Assembly (NCBI GenBank): GCA_000990005.1
Contig: LBPF01000010.1
Coordinates: forward strand, 1 to 43,756
Origin: Candidatus Woesebacteria bacterium GW2011_GWB1_33_38
Lineage (GTDB): Bacteria > Patescibacteriota > Microgenomatia > UBA8517
Direction: 5' to 3'
Length of the DNA: 43,756 nucleotides
The position numbers were made by a program, and so were the translations under genes. Of this stretch, positions 27,563-37,529 are shown piece after piece. A model generated the notes under the pieces. That model searched no databases and was not told the origin of the DNA. It was given only the letters and a program-made list of their open reading frames with translations. Numbering within the stretch: the stretch's first letter is position 1; each line of letters starts with the position of its first letter.

Positions 27563-30106
27563 ATGTACGAGTACGATTCTATTCTAGGTTTATATTCAAA
27601 GAACAATTATTTATCAAAAAAATTAAAAGAAAGGTTTATAGATAAGTATGTAAATGTTTTAATTTTTGATGATGCTTCAAAGATAGATTATTCAAAATTT
27701 AGCTACTTAATTATTGATTTGTTTGATTTAAATATTACTGATGGTATTACTAATCTTATTAAAAATGTAAATTGTAAAGTTTTAGTTTTAGTTCCATATA
27801 AAATAAAAAACCCACTCTTCATGTCATTTACAAAAAAGATTGATAGTCTGCTTGAGGCAAATACTAATTTGGGAATAATTTTAGCACCTGAAATGGTTGG
27901 CAGTGGTGTTTATTATAATGAAAATTATATTACACATAAAATAATTAAGAACTCCTTGTTTAGTGAAAGAATTGTGATCGGGGATAATCCTATTAATGTT
28001 ATTTCTCTATCTAAATTTGTAGGAGAAGTTATAAAAGAAAATTTCTCATTTGGAATTTCTGGTAAAAAATTGTTAATCTCAGGTTATTGTGGAAGTCAAA
28101 GAGATTTCGTCTCTAAATATTTAAAAATTACTAATGACTACGTAGATATTAGGAAAGAGGTAAATAATTATTCAGAGATTGTCCCAAACATGACTAAAAA
28201 AGTGCTGACATCACTAAAAACAAATGTTTTAAATTTAAAAATGGAGTGGAGTGTAAATCAAATCAATGAGATTAATACACAGATATTGAATAAAGATCAT
28301 AATGTTCAAACTGATATCCCAAGTTTTGGCAAAGAGAATAAAAATAAAAAGAAAACAATCAAAAAATTTGTATTTATACTCATATTACTTATAAGTCTGT
28401 ATTTACTACCCCTCGTGTTGTTAATGGGTTCTATGGCTTCATTAATGCTCTCATCTAGGTTTGTACTTAACAACCCCAAAGTTTCAGAAAATTTAATTCT
28501 TACTTCAAACTTTTTATCAAACAGGGTAAACAATTTAAATTTTGGCAATACCTTCTATATTGAATCTTCTAACTTAATTATAAAAATTAATAATATTGCA
28601 AGGAATAGTTTAGATATAGTAGCAGTAGGCAATAGTCTTATTATAAATATTATAGGCAATAAAACTTATGTATTAGAAAACTATACTGACCAAATTTCTG
28701 CGAATTTAGACAAAATCTATACAGATATCAATTTTTTGCAAAGTGATATTACAGAACAACAGGGGGTTGTAGGCAAAGAAATAAATAACTTTCTTATTTC
28801 AAAAAAAATAAACACTTCAAAATTCAAAAACAATATTTACAATCTTAAAAAAGTTGTCTCAAGGCTCTCAGAATTATTAGGATGGCAAGAACCAAAAAAA
28901 TATTTAATTCTATTCCAAAATAATATGGAACTTCGCCCTACTGGTGGTTTTATTGGTTCGTTCGCTTTAATTACTCTTGATAAAGGTAGGATGACGCAAA
29001 TGACCGTTAATGATGTTTACTCAGCAGATGGTCAACTAAAAGGACATATTGAACCACCTACGCCAATAAGAGAATATTTAGGTGAGGCCAGCTGGTATTT
29101 AAGAGATTCGAACTGGGATCCTGATTTTACAATTTCAGCTGAAAAGATCAAATGGTTTTTAGATAAAGCGATTGATCAAAAAGTCGATGGTGTTATTGCT
29201 ATTGACCTTTTCTTTATTAAGAGTTTGCTTGAGATAACAGGGCCGATTAATTTAACTGATTTTGGAAAAACAATAAATACAGACAATTTGTACGATACCA
29301 CACAAAGTGAAGTTGAAGATGACTTTTTTGCTGGATCAATCAAAAAAGCAAGTTTTCTATCAGCACTTTCAAAAAGCTTGCTTCAAGAGATCCAATATTT
29401 ATCTGAAGATAAATATATAGTTTTTTTTAAAACTTTATATAAAAGTTTAGAGCAAAAACATATTCAAATTTATTTTAATGATCTAAATGCTCAAACATCT
29501 GTTAAAGACCTTGGATATGCTGGAAACATCAATATGGATACTAACTGTAACCTTAGGTGTTTTAGTGATGGGTATGGGTTAGTTGATTCAAATCTCGGTA
29601 TTAATAAATCCAACCAATTTATACTCAGAAGACATGAATTGAATCTAACACTTTCACAAAATTCTATACACCATGAGCTTTTTGTAACCTATCAAAATAA
29701 AGCTGGCAGATCTATTGGTTCTTCTGGGACATACAAAAATTATGCACGTTTGGTTTTACCTCAAGGCATAAACATTAAAGGAATAAGAATGTATCAAATT
29801 GATGGAAGTTTTGTTGATTTAGAATATGATATTGAAGATTATCAAAACAGGAAAGACATAGGTTTTTATTTTGAGGTACCACCTGACAACATAACTAAGA
29901 TTCAGGCAGTTTGGATTTCTCCAACAGACAAACTATCACAAGGTGGAGAGTACAGGATGAAGGTTAGAAAACAGGCTGGTACAGAGCAAGATCCACTAAA
30001 TATAAATATCTCGTATCAAGATCTTTCCTTGACGGGAGACATCCCTTCACACTATAATACAGACTTAGCTTACGATTTTAATTTAAAATTGTTTGTTAAA
30101 CCATAA
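27563..30106 (+). CDS. DUF4012 domain protein
   Basis: YLILFQNNMELRPTGGFIGSFALITLDKGRM...DSNWDPDFTISAEKIKWF. Confidence 0.8.
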   Translation: MYEYDSILGLYSKNNYLSKKLKERFIDKYVNVLIFDDASKIDYSKFSYLIIDLFDLNITDGITNLIKNVNCKVLVLVPYKIKNPLFMSFTKKIDSLLEANTNLGIILAPEMVGSGVYYNENYITHKIIKNSLFSERIVIGDNPINVISLSKFVGEVIKENFSFGISGKKLLISGYCGSQRDFVSKYLKITNDYVDIRKEVNNYSEIVPNMTKKVLTSLKTNVLNLKMEWSVNQINEINTQILNKDHNVQTDIPSFGKENKNKKKTIKKFVFILILLISLYLLPLVLLMGSMASLMLSSRFVLNNPKVSENLILTSNFLSNRVNNLNFGNTFYIESSNLIIKINNIARNSLDIVAVGNSLIINIIGNKTYVLENYTDQISANLDKIYTDINFLQSDITEQQGVVGKEINNFLISKKINTSKFKNNIYNLKKVVSRLSELLGWQEPKKYLILFQNNMELRPTGGFIGSFALITLDKGRMTQMTVNDVYSADGQLKGHIEPPTPIREYLGEASWYLRDSNWDPDFTISAEKIKWFLDKAIDQKVDGVIAIDLFFIKSLLEITGPINLTDFGKTINTDNLYDTTQSEVEDDFFAGSIKKASFLSALSKSLLQEIQYLSEDKYIVFFKTLYKSLEQKHIQIYFNDLNAQTSVKDLGYAGNINMDTNCNLRCFSDGYGLVDSNLGINKSNQFILRRHELNLTLSQNSIHHELFVTYQNKAGRSIGSSGTYKNYARLVLPQGINIKGIRMYQIDGSFVDLEYDIEDYQNRKDIGFYFEVPPDNITKIQAVWISPTDKLSQGGEYRMKVRKQAGTEQDPLNINISYQDLSLTGDIPSHYNTDLAYDFNLKLFVKP

Positions 30107-30114
30107 AAAATAAT

Positions 30115-30771
30115 ATGACAAGTACAAAATTTTCACTTAAAGCTACTAAAAGAGAGGTTTTTGGTAGAAAAGTTAAACGATTTAGAAAAGAAGGATTAGC
30201 CCCAGCTAATATTTTCGGTAAAAAAATTAAATCTGAAGCTATTTTTGTAAACAAAAAAGAATTTACTGACGTTTTTGCAAAAGCCGGTGAGACTCAAATT
30301 ATTCATTTGAACGATAAACCTGTTTTGGTTTCAGGTCTTCAAATTGACCCAGTAACTTCTGATTACCTACATGTTGATTTTAGGCGGGTAGATCTAACTG
30401 AAAAAATAACAGCTAAAGTTCCAGTTGAGATTGTTGGTGAATCACCTGCTGAAAAACAAAAAATGGGTACTGTTGTACAACAGTTAAGTGAAATTGAGGT
30501 TGAAGCTCTTCCTGCTGACCTTCCAGAAAAGATTGAAATCGATGCCACAACTCTTATTGAAGTAGACCAAACTATCTATGTTAAAGACTTAAAGATTGAC
30601 AAGAAGGTAACAATTAAAACAGATCTTGAATCAATTGTTGCTAAAGTAGAGCCTCCAACGAAAGAAGAAGTTGTTGAGGTTGTGGCCCCAGTAGAAGATG
30701 AAGTACCAGTTGAGGGTGAACAACCAAAAGAGGGCGAGACAAAACCAGCAGAGGAAACTAAAACTACTTAA
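30115..30771 (+). CDS. rplY: 50S ribosomal protein bL25 (CTC/TL5 type)
   Basis: LKATKREVFGRKVKRFRKEGLAPANIFGK...VDFRRVDLTEKITAKVPVEIVGES. Confidence 0.92.
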   Translation: MTSTKFSLKATKREVFGRKVKRFRKEGLAPANIFGKKIKSEAIFVNKKEFTDVFAKAGETQIIHLNDKPVLVSGLQIDPVTSDYLHVDFRRVDLTEKITAKVPVEIVGESPAEKQKMGTVVQQLSEIEVEALPADLPEKIEIDATTLIEVDQTIYVKDLKIDKKVTIKTDLESIVAKVEPPTKEEVVEVVAPVEDEVPVEGEQPKEGETKPAEETKTT

Positions 30772-31018
30772 GAAAATTAGGATCAATTTCTTCTACTTTA
30801 TCCATTCTTTCCAGTTCTATCCAGCCATCAATGTAAGTTGGATGTTTGGCCATAAAGTCTTCCCAAAAGTAAGTATTTGTTTCAGCCCCTAAAACTTTGA
30901 CAACTTTTTTTCTCTCTATATTTTGCAAATTTGATATTGATAAAAGAAGAATAAGAATAGAAAAGGTAATGTAAAGCAAAAAATTTAAATCTTTAGAGAG
31001 GTTTTTCTTTTTGGCCAT
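30764..31018 (-). CDS. Small membrane-anchored hypothetical protein
   Basis: TM near the N-terminus; overlaps valS 3' end. Confidence 0.55.
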   Translation of the reverse strand: MAKKKNLSKDLNFLLYITFSILILLLSISNLQNIERKKVVKVLGAETNTYFWEDFMAKHPTYIDGWIELERMDKVEEIDPNFLK

Positions 31019-33065
31019 TATCTATACTAGGCCATCTCTCGCTAATTAGTAAAGTACTGTTTCCTAATTCTTTCCACACAGCCTCCGTTACAAAAGGCAT
31101 AAACGGATGAAGAAGTTTGAGAAAATTATTAAGGGCTATTTTTAATTGTTTGGAACTTACTTCACCCTTTTTTGCTCTTTCAATTTCGATATCACAGAAT
31201 TTATGCCAAAAGTTTTCGTATAATAACTCGGCGGCAAGACCAATGCGATAATTTTCTAATAACCCCGTAATTTCGCCTGGTAGAGTCCCTTCAAACCATG
31301 TTGAAAACGCAATGTCGTTAGTTGCGTCATTTTCAAAGTCCTTTACGAATCGAGAAGCGTTCCATATTTTGTTAGAAAAATTACGCATTCCACGAAATGT
31401 ATTTTCTCCAACACTTTTATCCTGAGCTGGAGTTGAGCTCATAACTAATGCAAAACGAAGAGCATCAGTTCCATACTTATCTGCAATCTCAAGTGGATTG
31501 ATGACATTACCTATAGATTTGCTCATCTTACGTCCTTGTTCATCTCGAACAAGTCCATGTAAGTAAACAGTTTTAAAAGGTGATTTTCCAGTCATATAAA
31601 TACCAAGTAGCATCATACGCATAACCCAAAAAGGTAATATGTCATATCCTGTTTCCATAACAGTGGTGGGGTAATAGTTATTAAATACTTCCTCTCCGTT
31701 CGTTTTAAGAGTCAAGTAGGGCCATTGACCTGATGAAAACCAAGTGTCAAAAGTGTCTGTTTCTTGCACCCACTCACCTACAGGTTTATCTATACTTACA
31801 ACGTAATTCCCTTGTGGTGAATACCAAGCGGGAATTTGAATTCCCCAAACAATATTTCTTGATATGTTCCAATCTTTAAGATTCTTTAACCAGTGTCGTA
31901 AAATTTTGTCTTGTCCTGCACCAAGCATGACTGTCTCCTTATTTTCAAGTGCTTTTAAGGCCATGTCAGCAAGTGGTTTTACTTTTATAAAAAATTGTTC
32001 AAGTGGAATTAGTTCTAAAACACTGTGGCATCTATAGCAAGTTCCAACATTATTTTTATAATTATCATCAATTTTTTCTACATGTCCGGATTTCTGTAAA
32101 ATTTTAATTGTTTCCTCACGGGCTGTAAAAACTCTTTTTCCCTTCAATGGTCCACCAATCAATTTTCCTTGCAAATCAATAGCCTTAACAATTGGAAGAC
32201 CGAATTTTTGGGCAATTTCAAAATCATTTAAATCGTGTGCTGGGGTTAATTTAACAATACCGGTACCAAAGTTAGGATCTACAAAATCATCCTCGATTAT
32301 TTCCATTACAGCATGAGTAATTGGATTAAACACTTTTTTGCCCTTTAAGTGTTTAGTTTTTTTATTTTTAGGGTTAATTGCAAGATGAGTATCAACATAA
32401 ATTGGTTCAGGTCTGGTTGTGGCTACAGTTATAAATTGAATAGGTTCGTCAACTAAAAAATATTTTATGTAATATAAGGGGTTAGTTTTTTCTACATGTT
32501 CTACTTCAAGTTCAGAGTAACCAGTACCACATTTTGTACAATAGTTAACCAGTTTTTCGCCTCTATAAATAAGTCCGTCATTGTTTAACTTTACAAATGT
32601 TTCTTTGACCAATTTAACTATATCAGGATCAAGTGTAAATTTAAACTTGCTCCAATCAGCGGAGGCACCAAGTTTTTTCATTTGATTAATTGCTACGTCT
32701 GAATTTTCCTGCACGTAATCCCATATCATCTTGTAGAGAGTGTTTCTATCAAAATCAAATCTAGATTGACCCTTTTTGGCTAATTTCTTTTCAAAAACAA
32801 ACTGCGTTTCTATCCCAGCATGGTCTGTTCCAGGAAGCCATAAAGTTGATTCTCCCAACATTCTATGAAATCTAATTAAGATATCCTCGATAGTTATAAA
32901 CATGGTGTGGCCTATATGCAGGGGATCGTTAGCATTTGGGGGAGGCATAACAATAGTGAACGGTGATTGGTGCTTGGTGATTGGTGAAGGCACAAAGGCA
33001 CCAGATTCTTCCCAATCTTTATAAATTTCATCTTCATAAAGCTTGTGATTGTATTGTTTATCCAT
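30993..33065 (-). CDS. valS: Valyl-tRNA synthetase
   Basis: FTIVMPPPNANDPLHIGHTM, WLPGTDHAGIETQ, GRKMSKSIGNVI. Confidence 0.95.
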   Translation of the reverse strand: MDKQYNHKLYEDEIYKDWEESGAFVPSPITKHQSPFTIVMPPPNANDPLHIGHTMFITIEDILIRFHRMLGESTLWLPGTDHAGIETQFVFEKKLAKKGQSRFDFDRNTLYKMIWDYVQENSDVAINQMKKLGASADWSKFKFTLDPDIVKLVKETFVKLNNDGLIYRGEKLVNYCTKCGTGYSELEVEHVEKTNPLYYIKYFLVDEPIQFITVATTRPEPIYVDTHLAINPKNKKTKHLKGKKVFNPITHAVMEIIEDDFVDPNFGTGIVKLTPAHDLNDFEIAQKFGLPIVKAIDLQGKLIGGPLKGKRVFTAREETIKILQKSGHVEKIDDNYKNNVGTCYRCHSVLELIPLEQFFIKVKPLADMALKALENKETVMLGAGQDKILRHWLKNLKDWNISRNIVWGIQIPAWYSPQGNYVVSIDKPVGEWVQETDTFDTWFSSGQWPYLTLKTNGEEVFNNYYPTTVMETGYDILPFWVMRMMLLGIYMTGKSPFKTVYLHGLVRDEQGRKMSKSIGNVINPLEIADKYGTDALRFALVMSSTPAQDKSVGENTFRGMRNFSNKIWNASRFVKDFENDATNDIAFSTWFEGTLPGEITGLLENYRIGLAAELLYENFWHKFCDIEIERAKKGEVSSKQLKIALNNFLKLLHPFMPFVTEAVWKELGNSTLLISERWPSIDNGQKEKPL

Positions 33066-33086
33066 GCCTACAATTGTATCATGAAG

Positions 33087-34118
33087 TTAAAGTTTTAGTC
33101 TTGGATTTCGGTCAACTGAATCATAATCATAAAAATTTTTCATTTTTAATTTTTCATTTTTAATTTTTAGGAACGCAGTAACTCCTATCATTCCTGCATT
33201 ATCCCCATTTAATTTCTTTGTATAAGGGAACGATACTCGCATATCATGTTTTTTTGCTAATAATCTTAATCTCTTTCTTAATTCAATGTTATTAATAACT
33301 CCTCCTCCTGCGAGTAAATTTTTAATTTCAAATTTTTGATTTTTACTTTGAAACTCCAAGACACGTAAAACATGCTCGAAGGCTACATTTTGAAAACTGG
33401 CAGCTAAATCTGCAACATCTTGTTTATTGGGATCTTTAATTGTAGAAAATAATCTGACAAATGCGGTTTTTAAGCCCGAATAACTAAATCTATTCTTAAC
33501 AACGTCATTAATAAGAGGAATAGGAAGTTTATATTTGTTAGGATTTCCCAAACGGGCAATTTTTTCTAAAATAGCTCCCCCAGGGTAACCTAAGCCCAAA
33601 AGTCTTGCACCTTTGTCAAGAGCTTCTCCTAAGGCATCATCTGAAGTTTCAGCTAAAATTTCATAGTCTCCAATATTTTTGACTAAACAAAGCATTGTTG
33701 TCCCTCCCGAGAGTACCAATCCCAACATTGGAAATTTAGCATTTAGTTCTTTAGCGTTTGCGAATGGAGAGAGTAGATGGCCTTCGACGTGATTTATTGG
33801 AATTAGTGGTAAATTATATTTAATAGCGAGTTCTTTGGCTTTATTTATGCCCACTCCAAGGGCAATTCCTAATCCTGGACCAACGGTAACAGCAATTGCA
33901 TCTAAATTTTTGATTTTTAATTCTGAATTCTTAATTGCACAGTCGATGACCCAATCGATTCGTGCCTGGTGTTGTCTTTGTGCGAGGTTTGGCATGACAC
34001 CGCCGAAGCTAGCATGGAGAACGGCTTGGCTCCAAATTTTATTCGAAACGATCTTAGTATCAAACGTAATTGCAGCTGCTGTTTCGTCACAAGATGTATC
34101 TATGGCTAAAATTTTCAT
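33087..34118 (-). CDS. tsaD: tRNA t6A transferase component TsaD
   Basis: MKILAIDTSCDETAAAI, INHVEGHLLSPF, GPGLGIALGVGI. Confidence 0.96.
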   Translation of the reverse strand: MKILAIDTSCDETAAAITFDTKIVSNKIWSQAVLHASFGGVMPNLAQRQHQARIDWVIDCAIKNSELKIKNLDAIAVTVGPGLGIALGVGINKAKELAIKYNLPLIPINHVEGHLLSPFANAKELNAKFPMLGLVLSGGTTMLCLVKNIGDYEILAETSDDALGEALDKGARLLGLGYPGGAILEKIARLGNPNKYKLPIPLINDVVKNRFSYSGLKTAFVRLFSTIKDPNKQDVADLAASFQNVAFEHVLRVLEFQSKNQKFEIKNLLAGGGVINNIELRKRLRLLAKKHDMRVSFPYTKKLNGDNAGMIGVTAFLKIKNEKLKMKNFYDYDSVDRNPRLKL

Positions 34119-34131
34119 ATGAAATATATGT

Positions 34132-35235
34132 TTATAAATTTCCCCAACTAATTAAGCGATCGGTTAGGTTTTTGGCATATTTTATTTTTACCCAAACAAT
34201 TATTGCGTCGTCGGCGCGCTTTCTAATTTCACTTCTGATTCTATTAGCCCATTCAATTGCTATGACAGATTTTTGATTTATCAAATTATCGTTTACTAAC
34301 TGCTTAAATTCACTGTTTGGTTCAATCATTCTCCAAGTATCAATATGAACAAGTGATTGATGGTTAGTTAATAGTGAATAGTGAAGTAATAAATCATAAC
34401 TAGGTGAAGTAATTTGCTCTTTTATTCCCATTGCACGGGCAAGGCCTTTAACAAAAATAGTTTTACCTACACCCATTTCTCCTTCTAGACAAAAGACAAT
34501 TGCTCTTTTTCCAGAATATTCTTCATATTTTTGCCAAAGTTCTTTAGCAATATTTTGGGTATTTTCTTCACTTCTCGAGAGTACTTCATTTTTATCTTTA
34601 AGTTTAATATCTCCCTGTCTTAAAATTACAAGTTCATCATCTAAAGTTGTATCAATAACTGTTGATGGTTCATTGTGTGCTAATTCCCCCGCATCAATCA
34701 TTAGATCAATTAACCTCTTTTGTTTTTCTGAAATGTTATCCAAAATGTCTGTTAATTTGTAAGGTCTTCTTTGATAACTAGCATTTGCTGAGGTAGTAGT
34801 TATTGGCTTTCCAAACTTTTTAATTACTTCTAAACAAAATTGATAGTCAGGTATTCTAATACCTAACGTACCATTTTCTGCTTCTACACCGCTAGCTACT
34901 GTATGTTTTCCTGTAGAAACAACAGTTACAGGACCTGGCAAAAATCTTTTATACAAATCTTTTGCAGTCTTATTTAAAACAACATATTTTTCAGCCATAT
35001 TAATATGGGTTACCCCAATTGAAAAAGGCTTACCAAACGGTCTGTTTTTAAAAGAAATTAGTTTTAAAACAGCTCTAGGGTTTGTTGCGTCAACTGCTGC
35101 AATATATACAGTTTCAGTTGCCATAAAGACAAGTTTTCCATTAGACAAAAAATCAACTACAATATCAACTGCATTTTTGTTTTCTTTAACGATTTTCATC
35201 ATGGGGTTTGTCTTTCTTGAAATGGTGATATTCAT
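34132..35235 (-). CDS. TsaC (Sua5/YciO/YrdC)-TsaE fusion protein
   Basis: N-terminal YrdC-like KRPFGKPFSIGV..., ITTTSAN; C-terminal TsaE Walker A LEGEMGVGKTIFVKGLARAMGI and SPSYDLLLHY. Confidence 0.9.
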   Translation of the reverse strand: MNITISRKTNPMMKIVKENKNAVDIVVDFLSNGKLVFMATETVYIAAVDATNPRAVLKLISFKNRPFGKPFSIGVTHINMAEKYVVLNKTAKDLYKRFLPGPVTVVSTGKHTVASGVEAENGTLGIRIPDYQFCLEVIKKFGKPITTTSANASYQRRPYKLTDILDNISEKQKRLIDLMIDAGELAHNEPSTVIDTTLDDELVILRQGDIKLKDKNEVLSRSEENTQNIAKELWQKYEEYSGKRAIVFCLEGEMGVGKTIFVKGLARAMGIKEQITSPSYDLLLHYSLLTNHQSLVHIDTWRMIEPNSEFKQLVNDNLINQKSVIAIEWANRIRSEIRKRADDAIIVWVKIKYAKNLTDRLISWGNL

Positions 35236-35845
35236 GTTTTATTGCGCGGGCAATAACAAAAACAGCAATTGCTAGAAAAACCCAAGCAAGAATTCCTATA
35301 CCACTTATAATATTTTTTAAATACTCCTTTTCATATCCTGCAAAGTAACCCAATATTGTCATTAATGACACCCATGTAATTGATGCAACATAGGCATAAA
35401 TATTAAATTTCAAAAAGTTAATTTTCTCAACTCCTGCGATATAACTAATCCAAAATCTTGTTAAGTTAGCCATCATTGAAGTTGTTAGAATTACGGCTCC
35501 ATTATTTTTTAATATTCTTCTAGCAAAGTCAGCATTTTTTTCTTGATGCAGTTTTTTAACAAGCCACATACCAGTTTTACTTCCTAAAGCATAGGCCAAA
35601 ATAAAAGCAAGCCATGCGCCAAACGTGCCAGCAATAATTATTGGTACAAGATTTAACGTTTCACTTCCATTTGCAAGATAACCTGCAATTACAAGTATTA
35701 CTCCACCAGGAACAGCCCAACCAAAAGGTGTTATTTCAATTAAACTGCCTAAAAAAATCATTGGGTAACCAAACTTTTCAAAAAGTGAAGTGATTAGGTT
35801 TAACAACTCATTAATCTCCATCAGGCTATTATATCCCAGTTCCAC
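35186..35845 (-). CDS. DedA-family membrane protein
   Basis: EITPFGWAVPGGVILVIAGYLA...FGAWLAFILAYALGSKTGMWL. Confidence 0.85.
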   Translation of the reverse strand: MELGYNSLMEINELLNLITSLFEKFGYPMIFLGSLIEITPFGWAVPGGVILVIAGYLANGSETLNLVPIIIAGTFGAWLAFILAYALGSKTGMWLVKKLHQEKNADFARRILKNNGAVILTTSMMANLTRFWISYIAGVEKINFLKFNIYAYVASITWVSLMTILGYFAGYEKEYLKNIISGIGILAWVFLAIAVFVIARAIKHEYHHFKKDKPHDENR

Positions 35846-37508
35846 GTAGATATACAGCTTGCCAAGATCTGTAGTTACTTACAAATTTTTGGTCAATTAA
35901 TGTTTCCCCGTTTCGTACGACTTTATAGTCAAAGACAACTTTTGCTCCCCAAGCTTTATGTTCAATTTGTTTAATTGTTCCGGTAGGGAGTGTTGGGTCG
36001 TCTACATATAAATCTGGTGGAGGTGCAGTTTGAGACGTAATAATTGGTTTTGTGGTTGTTGCCACTCTTCCATCATTTGTACCATAAATTTCAAATGTAA
36101 AAGTCAAATTAGTTAAATTTATTGTCGGCTGAATTAAGATATAGGCAGGTGTATCATTTTTAAATTTCAAGTCTGTAGTTGGAGAATAAACAGTTGCATC
36201 AAGTCCTGGAGGAAAACCCTGTTCATAGTAACCAACCCGATAAGCATGAGCTCTTCTTTCAAGAATTGGCAAGCCTGCTGAAAGTAGTGCTCTAAAAAGA
36301 GTTGTTGAAACCTGACAAACCCCCCCACCATCACCTAGAACTGTTTTTCCATCCTTAATTACGTAGGCAGCCTTATACCCAGTTAGACTGCTAACATCCC
36401 CCAAAATATTATTGAAGGAAACCTCTTCATTTGGTGGAATTAAAACACCTTTAAATCTTGATTGAGCAAGGTTAACATTATATATTCTATTGGCAATTGA
36501 ACCTTTAAAATTAGAGTCGCCTCTACCCAACAAGGTGTTTATCCCTAGATCATTTACGTCTTCATTTTTAATTTTTGCAGGATATATAATAACTGGAATG
36601 TCTAAAGTTACAGCTTTGCTGTCAGAGTTTAATAAACTGTTCAAAGCTATCCAAATATTTTCAACAAGTTTATCTTCATTAATAGTTATGCCATCTTTGG
36701 ATGGTGTAAACTCCTTGACAATGTTATTTTCAACTATAAATACTGAATCCTGAGGATTTCGATTTACAGTTCTTGAAGCTTTTTCAATTTGATCCTCGAT
36801 TGCTTCTTGGTTACAAACCCCCTTAGGATCAAGTAACTCTAAAAGGTCATTGTCAGATAATTTAATAGTATGTTCTTCAAAAATAAAAATAATTTCTTTA
36901 CCGATAAGTTTGGTGGCCCTCATCTTGTAATTTTCTAATTCAGTAGGTTTGAGTGAAGTATCTACTTCTTTGGTATTAAAATTAAATTCCTCGTTAACTT
37001 GCAGGGAAATATTTGAAAGAATTTTACTTTCAATTTCATTAATATCAATTTCAACTCCATTTTTACCTGGGTTAACAACAATAGCGTCATTTACTATTTT
37101 GACAGATGGTTTAATGGGTTCAGTGCCAGTTTTCGAGGAAATAATCAAAAGAGATTCAGTTAATTTCTCTTTTTCAAAATTTAATTTAAGACCTAAATTG
37201 ACAGGTTTAAAAATAAGTTTTAACTTATTCGGATAATTGTAGGCTCTTTCTACACTTCCAACCACATCATAACTAAGATCAATTTCAGAGGTTAGAATTT
37301 CATAATTTACTCCATTTATTTTAAAGGTAATCTTTTCTGGGACCTTTATTTTTTCAGATAGAATATACACGGCTTCTTCTTTACTTTTGTCGCCAATATA
37401 TGTTCCAGCAACATATATGTTGAGATAGATTTTGTTTACAAAAGGAATAGTAATAATTAAGATAAAAAATAATAAAGCAACACAAAAATATATAAAGATT
37501 TTGGTCAT
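35829..37508 (-). CDS. VanW-family protein with YoaR-like peptidoglycan-binding repeats
   Basis: GGGVCQVSTTLFRALLSAGLPILERRAHAYRVGYYEQGFPPGLDATVYSPTTDLKF; start set to ATG 37508. Confidence 0.92.
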   Translation of the reverse strand: MTKIFIYFCVALLFFILIITIPFVNKIYLNIYVAGTYIGDKSKEEAVYILSEKIKVPEKITFKINGVNYEILTSEIDLSYDVVGSVERAYNYPNKLKLIFKPVNLGLKLNFEKEKLTESLLIISSKTGTEPIKPSVKIVNDAIVVNPGKNGVEIDINEIESKILSNISLQVNEEFNFNTKEVDTSLKPTELENYKMRATKLIGKEIIFIFEEHTIKLSDNDLLELLDPKGVCNQEAIEDQIEKASRTVNRNPQDSVFIVENNIVKEFTPSKDGITINEDKLVENIWIALNSLLNSDSKAVTLDIPVIIYPAKIKNEDVNDLGINTLLGRGDSNFKGSIANRIYNVNLAQSRFKGVLIPPNEEVSFNNILGDVSSLTGYKAAYVIKDGKTVLGDGGGVCQVSTTLFRALLSAGLPILERRAHAYRVGYYEQGFPPGLDATVYSPTTDLKFKNDTPAYILIQPTINLTNLTFTFEIYGTNDGRVATTTKPIITSQTAPPPDLYVDDPTLPTGTIKQIEHKAWGAKVVFDYKVVRNGETLIDQKFVSNYRSWQAVYLRGTGI

Positions 37509-37513
37509 GAGAT

Positions 37514-37523
37514 ATGATACCAT
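37514..37523. promoter_or_regulatory. Overlapping divergent extended -10 elements
   Basis: + TGATACCAT (37515-37523), - TGGTATCAT (37522-37514), each 5-6 nt from a start codon. Confidence 0.5.
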
Positions 37524-37529
37524 TTATAT

